From positions 62,001 through 126,000 of the forward strand of contig NZ_NISY01000014.1 in NCBI RefSeq assembly GCF_007595705.1: a DNA stretch of 64,000 bases, read 5' to 3'. Below, piece after piece: positions 1 through 9,602 of this stretch. The stretch comes from Streptomyces sp. SAJ15. GTDB lineage: Bacteria > Actinomycetota > Actinomycetes > Streptomycetales > Streptomycetaceae. The notes beneath the pieces were generated by a model. That model worked only from the letters and a program-made list of their open reading frames with translations. It was not told the origin of the DNA and searched no databases. The stretch's first letter is position 1. Every line of letters begins with the position of its first letter. The translations under genes and the position numbers were made by a program.

Positions 1-1
1 G

Positions 2-2254
2 GAGGAGCTCCGCCGACTGCACCGCGCGGTCCTCACCCGCGACCCCGCCCTCGGCGGTCCGCCCGAGCCCGTACACCCCGCGAGACCCGCCGCCGTCTGG
101 CGGACCGTCGACCAACTCCCTCCCGACATCGCCGACTTCGTCGGCCGTGACCTGCTGACCTCCCGGGCCGCCGCCCTGCTGGAGCCCGCTGCCGACTCCC
201 CGTCCCCGACAGCTGCCGCCGAACCGCCGCCCCCGGCCGGCCCCGTCGTGGTTCTCACCGGACCGCCCGGCGTCGGCAAGACCACCCTGGCCACCCGCGT
301 CGCCCATCTGCTGCGGCACACCTTCCCCGACGGCCGGCTGTTCCTCCGCCTGGACGGCGCGCGCGGCCCCCGGCGTACCCCCGGCGAGGTGCTCGCCGAC
401 CTGCTGACCAGCCTGGGCGTCGCCGGGTCGTCCATACCGGAGGCGACGGTGGACCGGGCCGGGATGTTCCGTTCCCTGCTGGGCGACCGCAAGGTGCTGG
501 TGCTGCTCGACGACGCGGCGGACGAGGAACAGGTCCGCCCGCTGCTGCCGGGCATCCCCGGCTGCGCGGTCCTGATCACCAGCCGAGCCCGCCCGGACCG
601 GTTCCACGGCGCGCGGGTCGTCGCCGTCGGACCGCTCGGCGAGGAGGAGGCCCGCACGCTGCTGCGCCGGATCGTGGACGACTGCCCGCGACTCGACGCG
701 GAACCGGAAGCCGCCGCACGAGTCCTGGCCGCCTGCGCCGGGCTCCCCCTGGCTCTGCGGGTCGCCGCGGCCCGGCTCGCCGGCAGCCCGGACCTGACCC
801 TCGAACGGCTCGCGGACCGACTCGACGGACCGCGCGACGGGGAGAACGCCGTCGCGGCCTGCCTCGCCGCCGGCTACCGCGGCCTGGCGCCCGCCGCCGC
901 CCGCGCCTTCCGCGCTCTCGGGATGCTCCCGTCACCGGAGTTCCCGGGCTGGGTACTGTCCGCGCTGCTGGACGCCCCCGAGGCCGACCGCTCGATCGAC
1001 GCGCTGCTCGACGCCCACCTCGTGCAGATCGTCGGCACCGACGTGCAGGGCCGGCCCCGCTACCGCCTGCACGACCTGCTGCACGCCCACGCGGGGCGGC
1101 GCGCCGCGGCAGAGGAGCCCGCGCCCTGGCGGCGCGCGGCGGTCGCCCGCGTCCTCGACGGCTGGCTCTCCCGCATCCGGGCCGCCGCCGACCAGCTCAT
1201 CCGTGGGGTCCCGGTCGACGTCGTACGCGGCGGAACGACCGACCCCGTCGGCTGGCTGGAGGGCGAGCGCGCCGGCCTCGTCACGGCGGCCGAGTGGGCG
1301 GCGGACGCCGGGTACGGGCCGGAGTCGTTCGCCCTGGCCCTCGCCCTGGAGGAGGTCTGCCACCTGCGAAACTGGTGGGACGAGTGGGAGCGCGTGGTCC
1401 GGGCCGAGCACGAGCGGGCCGCGACCGCCGGTGACGCCGTCGCCGTCGCCGTCGCGCAGGGCTCCCTGGCCCGGGCGTCCGCCGTCCGCGGACGGGTGCA
1501 CGAGGCCGCGAACCAGTGGGCGTTCGCCATCGAGCAGCTGGACGAGCTGGGTGAGGCGCACCACGCGGCCCGGCTGCGCACCCACCGCGCCTTCGCCATC
1601 AGCGACCGGGGCATGGCCGAACTCGCCCACGCGGACGCCGCGTCGGCCGCCGCCGCGCTCGACGCCCTCGGCGACCGGCACGGGTGGGTGCTCGCGATGC
1701 GCAGCCTCGGGTACGCGCTCGTCTGCCAGGACCGGCAGGCCGAGGCGATCGAGGCACTGGGGCCGGTCCTGGAGACGGTCGAGCGGCTCGCCCATCCGCT
1801 CGCCCTCGCGGACGTGCTGCAACTGCTGGCCGTCGCGGAGCTCGGACACGGCCGGTTCGGCCGGGCGGCGCGCCATCTGCACCGGGCGCTGGCCGAGTAC
1901 CGGATGGTGCGGCACCGGCCCGGCGAGGCCTATGCGCTGCTGACGCTGGGCCGCATGCACGTGGACCTGGGGCCGGACCAGGCGCCCCGCGCGCTGGCGT
2001 CGCTCGGAGAGGCGGCGACGATCTTCGCGGAGCTGGGGGAGAGGCGAGGCGAGACGCTCGCGGCCTACTGGCTCGGCAGGGCGTACAGGGCGATGGGCGA
2101 TGAGGGGAGGGGCGCCGGACATGTGCGGGAGGCGTTGGCCGGGTTCCGGGCCCTGGGCATGCCCTTCTGGGCGGAACGCGCGGAGGTGGAACTGAGCGCG
2201 GTGGGGGTGCCGGCCCCCAGGACGGCCGAGGGGGCTCCCGCGGCAAGGTGCTGA
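2..2254 (+). CDS. AfsR/SARP-family transcriptional activator with NB-ARC and TPR domains (5' end outside window)
   Basis: The reading frame is already open at the window edge, so the N-terminal DNA-binding domain is missing. The first visible codons resemble the end of a bacterial transcriptional activator domain and run into the linker QLPPDIADFVGR, typical of SARP proteins. An NB-ARC ATPase follows: Walker A GPPGVGKTTLA near visible residue 87, a kinase-2 stretch VLVLLDDA, and the GLPLAL motif. The C-terminal half is alanine- and leucine-rich helical repeat sequence consistent with TPRs. Large SARPs switch on nearby antibiotic operons. The gene sits about 100 bp upstream of the isonitrile operon on the same strand, so it is the obvious candidate pathway activator, which is inference. 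Family assignment is confident; the target is not shown. Confidence 0.88.
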   Translation, partial: EELRRLHRAVLTRDPALGGPPEPVHPARPAAVWRTVDQLPPDIADFVGRDLLTSRAAALLEPAADSPSPTAAAEPPPPAGPVVVLTGPPGVGKTTLATRVAHLLRHTFPDGRLFLRLDGARGPRRTPGEVLADLLTSLGVAGSSIPEATVDRAGMFRSLLGDRKVLVLLDDAADEEQVRPLLPGIPGCAVLITSRARPDRFHGARVVAVGPLGEEEARTLLRRIVDDCPRLDAEPEAAARVLAACAGLPLALRVAAARLAGSPDLTLERLADRLDGPRDGENAVAACLAAGYRGLAPAAARAFRALGMLPSPEFPGWVLSALLDAPEADRSIDALLDAHLVQIVGTDVQGRPRYRLHDLLHAHAGRRAAAEEPAPWRRAAVARVLDGWLSRIRAAADQLIRGVPVDVVRGGTTDPVGWLEGERAGLVTAAEWAADAGYGPESFALALALEEVCHLRNWWDEWERVVRAEHERAATAGDAVAVAVAQGSLARASAVRGRVHEAANQWAFAIEQLDELGEAHHAARLRTHRAFAISDRGMAELAHADAASAAAALDALGDRHGWVLAMRSLGYALVCQDRQAEAIEALGPVLETVERLAHPLALADVLQLLAVAELGHGRFGRAARHLHRALAEYRMVRHRPGEAYALLTLGRMHVDLGPDQAPRALASLGEAATIFAELGERRGETLAAYWLGRAYRAMGDEGRGAGHVREALAGFRALGMPFWAERAEVELSAVGVPAPRTAEGAPAARC

Positions 2255-2356
2255 CCCGGGCTGTCGCCCTCGCGCACAGCCTCCGCCGGAAGCCGATTGT
2301 GCGTTTCGTATGCGCGCGCCGACGACCGTGGATCCCAGTCCACGAGGGGAGGCGCG

Positions 2357-3352
2357 GTGTCCGATCTGACCGCACCCGATATCGAACTGGCCGCCGTCGA
2401 GGTGATCCGGGAGGTCCTGACCCACCAGCGCAGGCTGCGGGACGGCGGCTGCACGGGCAGGGTGTGCCTGCGCTGCGTCAGGTACCACCTGGACGCGGTG
2501 CGCGGCACCATGGAGAGCGGCCGACGCGTCGAGTTCGTCCTGCCGGCCTTTCCGACCAAGTCCCCGAACCCGGCCAAGGTCCTCGGCACCCTGCCCGACC
2601 TGGCCGAGGAACTCGCGCTGCGGTTCCTCAACACGCTCTGCGAGCGCATCGCCGAGATCTACCCGCCCGGCGCGGTCATCAGGATCTGCTCCGACGGGCG
2701 GGTCTTCAACGACCTGCTCGGCGTCCGCGACGAGGACGTCTCCGGGTACGCCGAGGGCATCAACGCCCTCATCGGGCGGATCGGCGCGACCCACCTCGAG
2801 CAGTTCACCCTCGACGACGTCTACCGGGGCGCCGGGCACCAGGACATGCGGGCCATGCTGTCCGCCGGCCACGCCCCGAGCATCGAGGAGCTGCGCGAGG
2901 AGGTACGGGCCGGGGGCGCGCCCCTCAGCATGTACCGGGGTATCACCCGGTTCATGGTGGAGGACCTCTCCGGGCCGTCCTGGACCGGCACCCGGTCCGC
3001 CCTCCAACGCAGGTGCCGGGACCTCGCCTACCAGGTCATCCAGCGCAGCCGCGCCTGGGGCCGGCTGCTCGACGAGCTCTTCCCCACCGCCGTCCGGCTG
3101 TCGATCCACCCCCAGCCGTGCGCCACGGACAAGATAGGCGTCCTCCTCGCCGACACCCCCGACGCCTGGCTGACGCCCTGGCACGGCGTCGCGGTGCAGA
3201 CCCCCGGCGGCTACACCCTGATGAAGCGCGCCGAGGCCGAGGAGGCGGGCGCCCAGCCGGTGTACACGGCGGGCCGGGCCACCCACTACGTCCTGGAGCG
3301 GGCCGACGACGCCCCGGCGCGGAGCGAGGCGGGGAACAGGTCCCGCCCATAG
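2357..3352 (+). CDS. Isonitrile (isocyanide) synthase, PvcA/DIT1 family
   Basis: Members of this family convert the amino group of L-Tyr or L-Trp into an isonitrile, taking the carbon from ribulose-5-phosphate. Family hallmarks are visible: ICSDGRVFNDLLG, a YRGITRF block, LSIHPQP and TPWHG near the C-terminus. The length of 331 aa fits. I chose GTG at 2357 because GGGGAGG lies a few bases upstream; an upstream ATG at 2297 would add 20 residues of non-family sequence. A Cys-rich stretch GCTGRVCLRC near residue 30 is worth noting. The gene is followed by a PvcB-type oxygenase, the usual partner. Tyr is the more likely substrate because a phenol hydroxylase and a catechol dioxygenase follow, but this is inference. 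Confidence 0.9.
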   Translation: MSDLTAPDIELAAVEVIREVLTHQRRLRDGGCTGRVCLRCVRYHLDAVRGTMESGRRVEFVLPAFPTKSPNPAKVLGTLPDLAEELALRFLNTLCERIAEIYPPGAVIRICSDGRVFNDLLGVRDEDVSGYAEGINALIGRIGATHLEQFTLDDVYRGAGHQDMRAMLSAGHAPSIEELREEVRAGGAPLSMYRGITRFMVEDLSGPSWTGTRSALQRRCRDLAYQVIQRSRAWGRLLDELFPTAVRLSIHPQPCATDKIGVLLADTPDAWLTPWHGVAVQTPGGYTLMKRAEAEEAGAQPVYTAGRATHYVLERADDAPARSEAGNRSRP

Positions 3353-3429
3353 GAGCCCGACGGGTCGGGCCGGTCCACCCACCCCACCCTCGCCCCACCT
3401 CTCACCACCTCCCCACGACAGGAAGCACC

Positions 3430-4275
3430 ATGACCGACACCCCCCACGACATCGAGATCACCCCCATCGAGCCCTTCGGCGTGGCCGTCCACGCCCCGCG
3501 CCCCGGCGCGCGGGTGGGCGAACTCCCCGTCGCCACCCTGCGCGACCTCGTCCGCGAGCACCACATCCTGCTGCTCCGCGGCTTCGACGGCTTCGACACC
3601 CCGCAGGAGCTCGCCGCGTACAGCGAGCAGTGGGGCGAGCTCAGCGTCTGGCCCTTCGGCACCGTCCTCGACCTGATCGAGAAGGAACGACCGGAGGACC
3701 ACATCTTCGACTCCAGCTATATGCCGATGCACTGGGACGGCATGTACCGCGAGCAGATACCCGAGTTCCAGGTCTTCCAGTGTGTGCGGGCGCCCGGCGT
3801 CGACAACGGTGGCGAGACGACGTTCTCGAACACGCCCGCCGTACTCCGCGACACCGACCCGGAGACCGTCGCCAAGTGGTCCGCGGTGACCGGAACGTAC
3901 CACCGCGAGACAGACTTCTACGACAGCGTCACCACCTCCCCCCTCGTCACCACCCACCCCGTCACCGGCACCCCCGTGATCCGCTACAACGAGCCCACGG
4001 CCGCCGACGACGCCGACTTCGTCAACCACCCGGACCTGCGGTTCACCGGCCTGCCCGACGACGAGATGGCGGAGGCGCACCGGACGCTGCGCGCCGCGCT
4101 GTACGACCCCGCCCACCTCTACGCGCACAGCTGGCGCACCGGCGATCTGGTCGTCACCGACAACTACACGCTGCTGCACGGCCGCAACGCCTTCACCAGC
4201 GGCGCCCCCCGGCATCTGCGCCGCGTGCAGGTGCTCGGCACCCCGGCGCTGGACAACCCGGGGCTGGTCCGATGA
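3430..4275 (+). CDS. Fe(II)/2-oxoglutarate-dependent oxygenase, TauD family, PvcB-like
   Basis: This 281-aa protein is a TauD/TfdA-type non-haem iron oxygenase. The HxD iron ligands are seen in MHWDGMY, the distal His in LLHGRNAF, and the 2-oxoglutarate-binding Arg in the following HLRRVQ. In PvcB-type systems the enzyme acts on the isonitrile carboxylate, giving a vinyl isonitrile by decarboxylation-desaturation or keeping the carboxylate, depending on the homologue. Start ATG 3430 is preceded by CAGGAAG. The stop overlaps the next start (ATGA at 4272-4275), so translation is coupled to the hydroxylase gene. The family call is firm; the exact reaction is inferred from the PvcA neighbour. Confidence 0.88.
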   Translation: MTDTPHDIEITPIEPFGVAVHAPRPGARVGELPVATLRDLVREHHILLLRGFDGFDTPQELAAYSEQWGELSVWPFGTVLDLIEKERPEDHIFDSSYMPMHWDGMYREQIPEFQVFQCVRAPGVDNGGETTFSNTPAVLRDTDPETVAKWSAVTGTYHRETDFYDSVTTSPLVTTHPVTGTPVIRYNEPTAADDADFVNHPDLRFTGLPDDEMAEAHRTLRAALYDPAHLYAHSWRTGDLVVTDNYTLLHGRNAFTSGAPRHLRRVQVLGTPALDNPGLVR

Positions 4276-5792
4276 CCGACACCCCCACCGGTCGGCTGAT
4301 GACGGGCGACGACTATCTGGAGAGCCTCCGCGACGGCCGTCAGGTCTATCTGGGCGGCGAGCGGATCAAGGACGTCACCCGTCACCCCGCCTTCCGGAAC
4401 TCCGCCCTGTCCGTGGCCCGCCTCTACGACGCGCTGCACGACCCCGCCACCGCCGACGTCCTCACCGGCACCGACGAGGCGACCGGCATCCGTACCCACC
4501 GGTTCTTCAAGCCGAGCCGGTCCGCCGCCGAACTGGTCGAGGCCCGGGAGGCCATCGCCACCTGGGCGCGGATGAGCTATGGATTCCTCGGCCGTACGCC
4601 CGAGTACAAGGCGTCCTTCATGGCCGGCCTCGGCGTCAACGCCGACTACTACGGGCCGTACGCGGACAACGCCACCGCCTGGTACCGGGAGTTCGCGAGC
4701 AGGGCGCTCTACCTCAACCACGTCATCATCAACCCGCCCGTCGACCGCAAGCGGGCCATCCACGACATGGAGGACGTCTTCGTGCACGCGGTGCGCGAGA
4801 CGGACGCCGGCGTGGTGGTCAGCGGCGCGAAGATGCTCGCGACGGGCTCCGCCCTCACCAACGCCGGATTCGTCGCACCCGTCGGCTCCGCCGCCCTCGC
4901 CCCCGGCAAGGCCGAGGCGTTCGCCCTGGTCTTCTTCGTCCGCATGGACAACCCGGGCGTCAAGCTGATCTGCCGCACCCCCTACGGGAGCCATGCCACC
5001 ACCCCGTTCGACGCGCCGCTCAGCAGTCGCTTCGACGAGAACGACAGTGTGCTGCTGCTCGACGAGGCGCTGATCCCCTGGGAGGACGTCCTCGTCTACC
5101 GCGACATCGAGCGGGCCACCGGCTTCTACGCCACCTCCGGCTTCCCGAACCTCTACAACTTCCAGTCCGGGACCCGGCTGAGCGTGAAGCTGGAGCTCAT
5201 GGCCGGGCTGCTGTCCCGAGGCACCCGGGCGAACGGCACCGACGAGTTCCGCGGGGTGCAGGCCGCCGTCGGCGAGATCATCACCATGCGCGACATGGTG
5301 TGGGCGCTCACCTCGGCCATGGCGTACGACCCGGAACCGGGCAGCGGCGGCACGGTCGTCCCCCGGCTGGAACACGCCTCCGCGATGCGCATGTACAACG
5401 CGCAGATCTGGGACCGTGTCCACGAGCTCTTCGAGACGACCCTCGGCGGGGCGCCCCTCGCGGTGCCGTCCAGCGGCCGCGACCTGGCCAACCCCGAACT
5501 CCGGCCGCTCATCGACCGCTTCTACCGGGGCGCCGACACCAGCGCCCACGACCGGATCAAGCTGCTCAAGCTGGTGTGGGACGCCATCGGCACCGAGTTC
5601 GGCGGCCGCCACGAGCTGTACGAGCGCAACTACTCGGGCAACGGCGAGCAGGTCCGACTCGACGCGCTCCGCTGGGCGACCAGGCGCGGCAGCCTCGCCC
5701 GCTACGAGTCGCTGGTCCAGGACTGCCTCGACGACTACGACATCGACGGCTGGCGCCGCGGCCCCTGGCAGGACCTCGACCGCGCCGACTGA
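4272..5792 (+). CDS. FADH2-dependent phenol hydroxylase, HpaB/PvcC family
   Basis: This 506-aa protein matches the large oxygenase component of 4-hydroxyphenylacetate 3-monooxygenase in length and layout: N-terminal TGDDYLESLRDGRQVY, then DVTRHPAFRNS, THRFFKPS and the central HVIINPPVDR. These enzymes use reduced FAD from a separate reductase to hydroxylate a phenol ortho to its OH, giving a catechol. Pseudomonas PvcC belongs here and acts on the isonitrile product of PvcA/PvcB. The start ATG overlaps the upstream stop by four bases. A flavin reductase that could supply FADH2 is encoded at the end of the same operon. The expected product is a catechol isonitrile; the substrate is inferred. 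Confidence 0.9.
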   Translation: MTDTPTGRLMTGDDYLESLRDGRQVYLGGERIKDVTRHPAFRNSALSVARLYDALHDPATADVLTGTDEATGIRTHRFFKPSRSAAELVEAREAIATWARMSYGFLGRTPEYKASFMAGLGVNADYYGPYADNATAWYREFASRALYLNHVIINPPVDRKRAIHDMEDVFVHAVRETDAGVVVSGAKMLATGSALTNAGFVAPVGSAALAPGKAEAFALVFFVRMDNPGVKLICRTPYGSHATTPFDAPLSSRFDENDSVLLLDEALIPWEDVLVYRDIERATGFYATSGFPNLYNFQSGTRLSVKLELMAGLLSRGTRANGTDEFRGVQAAVGEIITMRDMVWALTSAMAYDPEPGSGGTVVPRLEHASAMRMYNAQIWDRVHELFETTLGGAPLAVPSSGRDLANPELRPLIDRFYRGADTSAHDRIKLLKLVWDAIGTEFGGRHELYERNYSGNGEQVRLDALRWATRRGSLARYESLVQDCLDDYDIDGWRRGPWQDLDRAD

Positions 5793-5836
5793 GCGCCCGC
5801 GACTCGACCGCACCTTCCGAGAACGGAGCACACACC

Positions 5837-7714
5837 ATGTGCGGCATCACCGGATGGGTCGCCTTCACCCGCGACCTCACCGACGAACACCAGACCGTCG
5901 CGGCCATGGCCGACACCCTGGCCGCCCGCGGACCGGACGCGGCCGGCGTCTGGCTGGACGACCACGCGGCCCTGGGCCACCGTCGGCTGTCCATCATCGA
6001 CCTGGAGCACGGCACGCAGCCGATGCGCACCCCGGAGCGCGGCCCCGGGGACCGGCCGCGCGCCGTCGTCTCGTACGGCGGCGAGATCTACAACTGCCGC
6101 GAGCTGCGCGAGGAACTCGCCCTCCTGGGGCACCGGTTCGCCACCCGCAGCGACACGGAGGTGGCCCTGCGCGCCTACCTGGAGTGGGGCGCGGACTTCG
6201 TCCACCGCCTCAACGGCATGTACTCCCTCGCCATCTGGGACACCGCCCGCGAGGAACTGCTGCTCGTCCGGGACCGGCTGGGCGTCAAGCCGCTCTTCTA
6301 CCAGCCCACCCCCGACGGAGTCCTCTTCGGCTCCGAACCCAAGGCGATCCTCGCCAACCCGCTGGCCGAGGCCGCCGCCGGCCCCGAGGAGCTGTGCGAC
6401 GCGCTGCTCTTCCTGCGCACCCCCGGCCGGGTGCCGTTCCGCGGCATGCGCGAGGTCAAGCCCGGCCACCTGGTGCGGGTCGGCCGCGACGGGATCGTCG
6501 AGCGGCGCTACTGGGCGCTGGAGTCCCGCCCGCACACCGACGACCTGAAGACGACCGTCGCCACCGTCCGCGCACTGCTCGACGACATCGTCCCCCGGCA
6601 GATGATCGCGGACGTGCCGCTGGTCTCGCTGCTCTCCGGCGGCCTCGACTCCAGCACCGTCACCGCCCTCGCCGCCCGTGCCCGCGCCGCCGACGGCGGC
6701 CGGCTCGCCACCTTCTCCGTGGACTTCACCGGCCACACCGAGAACTTCAAGGCCGACGCCATCCGGCCCACCCCGGACGGTCCGTACGCCCGAGAGGTCG
6801 CCCGACACGTCGGCAGCGACCACCACATGATCACCCTGGACCGGGCCCGGCTCCTCGACCCGGCCGTGCGCAAGTCCGTCCTCGGCGCCTGGGACCTGCC
6901 GTTCAACTTCGCCGACCTGGACGTGTCGCTGTACCTGCTGTTCGCCGCGGTGCGGGAACACGCGACGGTGGCGCTGTCCGGCGAGGGCGCCGACGAGGTC
7001 TTCGGCGGCTACCTGTGGTTCTCCGACCCGGAGGCGCGCAAGGCCGAGACCTTCCCCTGGCTCAAACTGGGCGCCCACCGCGGCCTGGACCCGCGGTCCC
7101 TGTTCCACCCGTGGTTCGTGGACGGGATCGACCTCGCGGAGTACGAGGCCGACCTCTACCGCACCGCGCTCGCCGAAGTCCCCCACCTGGACGGCGCGGA
7201 CACCGAGAACGCCGCGGACCGTCGCACCCGCGAGCTCGGCTACCTCACCCTCACCCGCTGGCTGCCCATCCTCCTCGACAAGAAGGACCGCATGGGCATG
7301 GCCAGCGGACTGGAGGGCCGGGTGCCGTTCTGCGACCACCGCCTGGTCGAGTACGTCTTCAACATCCCCTGGGAGATGAAGACCTACAGCGGCGAGGAGA
7401 AGGCCCTGCTCCGCGCGGCCGCCGCCGACCTGCTGCCGGAGTCGGTCCTGCGCCGAAAGAAGGCCGCCTACCCGTCGATCCAGGACTCCGCCTACGACCG
7501 CGCCCTCATCACCGGCCTCACCGCCGCGGCGGGCGACGACGCGGCACCCCTGAGCGCGTACCTCGACGCGGCCGCGGTGCGCCGGCTCGCCGACAAGACC
7601 ACCACCGGCAGCCTGTCCGAATTCGAGCGGATCCTCGTCGAGTCCACCGTCCGGCTCGACGACTGGACGCGCGCCTACGACGTCGACCTCACCCCCCTGA
7701 ACGGAGCCCACTGA
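5837..7714 (+). CDS. Asparagine synthase (glutamine-hydrolysing)-like amidotransferase, AsnB family
   Basis: This 625-aa protein has the N-terminal nucleophile Cys2 (MCGITGW) of class II glutaminases and a C-terminal synthetase domain with the ATP pyrophosphatase loop LLSGGLDSST near residue 267. AsnB enzymes release ammonia from Gln and transfer it to an adenylated carboxylate. Homologues inside natural-product clusters often amidate a pathway carboxylate or form other C-N bonds instead of making Asn. A GGAG ribosome binding site precedes ATG 5837, and the stop overlaps the next ATG (TGATG at 7712). Being sealed into the isonitrile operon suggests a biosynthetic role, possibly amidation of a carboxylate or ammonia delivery after ring cleavage. 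That role is inference. Confidence 0.87.
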   Translation: MCGITGWVAFTRDLTDEHQTVAAMADTLAARGPDAAGVWLDDHAALGHRRLSIIDLEHGTQPMRTPERGPGDRPRAVVSYGGEIYNCRELREELALLGHRFATRSDTEVALRAYLEWGADFVHRLNGMYSLAIWDTAREELLLVRDRLGVKPLFYQPTPDGVLFGSEPKAILANPLAEAAAGPEELCDALLFLRTPGRVPFRGMREVKPGHLVRVGRDGIVERRYWALESRPHTDDLKTTVATVRALLDDIVPRQMIADVPLVSLLSGGLDSSTVTALAARARAADGGRLATFSVDFTGHTENFKADAIRPTPDGPYAREVARHVGSDHHMITLDRARLLDPAVRKSVLGAWDLPFNFADLDVSLYLLFAAVREHATVALSGEGADEVFGGYLWFSDPEARKAETFPWLKLGAHRGLDPRSLFHPWFVDGIDLAEYEADLYRTALAEVPHLDGADTENAADRRTRELGYLTLTRWLPILLDKKDRMGMASGLEGRVPFCDHRLVEYVFNIPWEMKTYSGEEKALLRAAAADLLPESVLRRKKAAYPSIQDSAYDRALITGLTAAAGDDAAPLSAYLDAAAVRRLADKTTTGSLSEFERILVESTVRLDDWTRAYDVDLTPLNGAH

Positions 7715-8688
7715 TGCACGCCATCGAGATCCGGGAGACCGGCGGACCCGAGGTCCAGATCCACGTCGAGAAGCCCGACCCCGGGCAGCCCGGCGAAGGT
7801 CGGATCCTCGTCGCGCTCGCCGCCGCCGGCGTCAACTTCATCGACCTCTACCGCCGCGAGGGCCGCTATCCGCTGCCCCTCCCGTCGATCCCCGGGGAGG
7901 AGGGCTCCGGCACCGTCCTGGCCGTCGGCCCCGGCGTCACCCGCTTCACGGTCGGCGACCGCGTCGCCTGGACCACCGTCCTCGGCAGCTACGCCACCCG
8001 GGTGCTCGTCCCCGAGGAGAAGGCGATCCTCGTCCCCGACGGCATCGACCTGGTGACCGCCGGCGGCGTGCTCGTCCAGGGCATGACCGCCCACTACCTG
8101 GCCAACGACTCGTACCGGGCGAGGGAGGGCGACACCGTGCTGGTGCACGCCGCCGCCGGCGGGGTCGGGCTGCTGCTCACCCAGATGCTCAAGCGGCGCG
8201 GCGTGCGCGTCATCGGCACCGTCTCCACCGAGGAGAAGGAGAAACTCGCCCGCGCCAACGGCGTGGACGCGGTCATCCGCTACACCGAGACCGACGCTCT
8301 GGCCGCCGAGGCCCGCCGCCTCACCGACGGCGAGGGCATGCACGCCGTGTACGACGGCGTGGGCGCCGCCACCTTCGACGCCAGCCTGGAAGCGCTGCGC
8401 ACCCGCGGCACGCTCGTCCTCTACGGCGGCGCCAGCGGCGCGGTGCCGCCCGTCGACGTGATGCGGCTGCTGTGGGGCGGTTCGCTCACCCTGACACGCC
8501 CGTACCTGGAGCACTTCCGGTCCACGGTCGAGGAGTTCGAGTGGCGGGCGGGCGAGGTGTTCCAGGGCATCCTCGACGGCACGCTCAAGGCCACCATCGG
8601 CGGTGTCTACCCCCTCGCCGAGGCGTACCGCGCGCACACGGACCTGGCGTCCCGGCGCACCACCGGAAAGCTGCTGCTCGTCCCGTAG
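7714..8688 (+). CDS. NAD(P)H:quinone oxidoreductase-like medium-chain reductase (zinc-free)
   Basis: This 324-aa MDR-superfamily protein belongs to the quinone oxidoreductase branch. It has the GVNFIDLYRREG block, the IPGEEGSG region and the Rossmann motif HAAAGGVGLLLTQ. The catalytic and structural zinc-ligand cysteines of alcohol dehydrogenases are absent, as expected for this branch. Typical reactions are reduction of quinones or of enone double bonds with NADPH. It overlaps the AsnB-like gene by one base and is followed after 38 bp by the extradiol dioxygenase. In this operon it could reduce an o-quinone back to the catechol or an unsaturated ring-cleavage product. Family sure, substrate unknown. 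Confidence 0.86.
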   Translation: MHAIEIRETGGPEVQIHVEKPDPGQPGEGRILVALAAAGVNFIDLYRREGRYPLPLPSIPGEEGSGTVLAVGPGVTRFTVGDRVAWTTVLGSYATRVLVPEEKAILVPDGIDLVTAGGVLVQGMTAHYLANDSYRAREGDTVLVHAAAGGVGLLLTQMLKRRGVRVIGTVSTEEKEKLARANGVDAVIRYTETDALAAEARRLTDGEGMHAVYDGVGAATFDASLEALRTRGTLVLYGGASGAVPPVDVMRLLWGGSLTLTRPYLEHFRSTVEEFEWRAGEVFQGILDGTLKATIGGVYPLAEAYRAHTDLASRRTTGKLLLVP

Positions 8689-8726
8689 TCCCCGGTAACC
8701 GCCCGGACCGCAAAGGAGGTTTGTCC

Positions 8727-9602
8727 ATGGGTGAGATCGTGGGCGCGGGCCTGGTCTCGCACGCGCCGGTCATCATGTTCCCCGAGCCGGCCCGGATCGA
8801 GGCGAACGGCGGCCGTGACTTCACGCTCGTGACCGGGCTGAAGCGGCTCCGGCACGAAGTGATCGACACCGTCGACCACGACACGGTGGTGGTGTTCGAC
8901 TCGCACTGGGCGACGACGACCGAGGCGGTGATCACCGCCCATCCGCGCCGCGAGGGCCTGTTCACCTCCGACGAGATGCCGGCCGCGATCAGCCGGCTGC
9001 CGTACGACCTCGCCGGGGACCCCGAACTGGCCCAGGCGGTCGCCGGCCTGGCGGCGGAACGAGAGGTGTGGTTCCAGGCGAACGACGATCCGTATCTGCC
9101 GATGCACTACGCGACGCTCAACCTCTGGACCCACCTCGGGTGGGCGGACACGCCCTGGGTCTCGGTCTCCGTCTGCCAGACGGCCACCACCGAGGACTTC
9201 CTCCGCATCGGCGAGATCCTCGGCGAGGCGATCGACGGCCTCGACCGCAAGGTGCTGCTGCTCGCCTCCGGCGGCCTCTCGCACCGCTTCTGGCCGCTGA
9301 CCGAGCTGCGGAACCGGATGGCGGGCGACCCCGCGCACATCGTCACCCCCGAGGCACGGGAGGCCGACGAGCAGCGGATCGCCTGGCTGGAGGCGGGGCG
9401 GCACGACCGGGTGATCGAGACGATGCCCGAGTACCGACTCTTCGCCCCCGAGGCGCGGTTCGGGCACTACCTGATGCTGGCCGGCGCGGTCGGCGGGCCC
9501 AGGTGCGCCGCTCCCGGCCGCAGCTACGGCGCCTACGAGAACGGCATCGGCACCGGCCAGGCCCATGTCTGGTTCGACCGGCCCGCCCGGGGCTGGACGT
9601 GA
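8727..9602 (+). CDS. Extradiol catechol dioxygenase, class III (LigB/HpaD-like)
   Basis: This 291-aa protein resembles the LigB-superfamily 3,4-dihydroxyphenylacetate 2,3-dioxygenases. The N-terminal GLVSHAPVIMFPEP carries an early iron-binding His, FDSHWATT a second His, and LASGGLSHRFWP the His of the active-site block. These non-haem Fe(II) enzymes open a catechol ring next to the hydroxyls, giving a 2-hydroxymuconic semialdehyde. A strong AAAGGAGGT site lies seven bases before ATG 8727. Together with the upstream HpaB-like hydroxylase it suggests that a tyrosine-derived catechol is ring-opened in this pathway. That step is not part of the known Pseudomonas pvc pathway. Confidence 0.85.
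   Translation: MGEIVGAGLVSHAPVIMFPEPARIEANGGRDFTLVTGLKRLRHEVIDTVDHDTVVVFDSHWATTTEAVITAHPRREGLFTSDEMPAAISRLPYDLAGDPELAQAVAGLAAEREVWFQANDDPYLPMHYATLNLWTHLGWADTPWVSVSVCQTATTEDFLRIGEILGEAIDGLDRKVLLLASGGLSHRFWPLTELRNRMAGDPAHIVTPEAREADEQRIAWLEAGRHDRVIETMPEYRLFAPEARFGHYLMLAGAVGGPRCAAPGRSYGAYENGIGTGQAHVWFDRPARGWT

Noticed and set aside
932-3382. Very long open frame on the minus strand opposite the SARP and isonitrile synthase genes
   Set aside because: It is an antisense shadow caused by high GC at third codon positions; it spans two clear plus-strand genes and has no family likeness or ribosome site.
5416-8688. 1090-codon plus-strand frame across the hydroxylase, AsnB and quinone reductase genes
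   Set aside because: Only its last 324 codons are a real protein; the rest is Arg/Pro-rich out-of-frame sequence over two well-supported genes.
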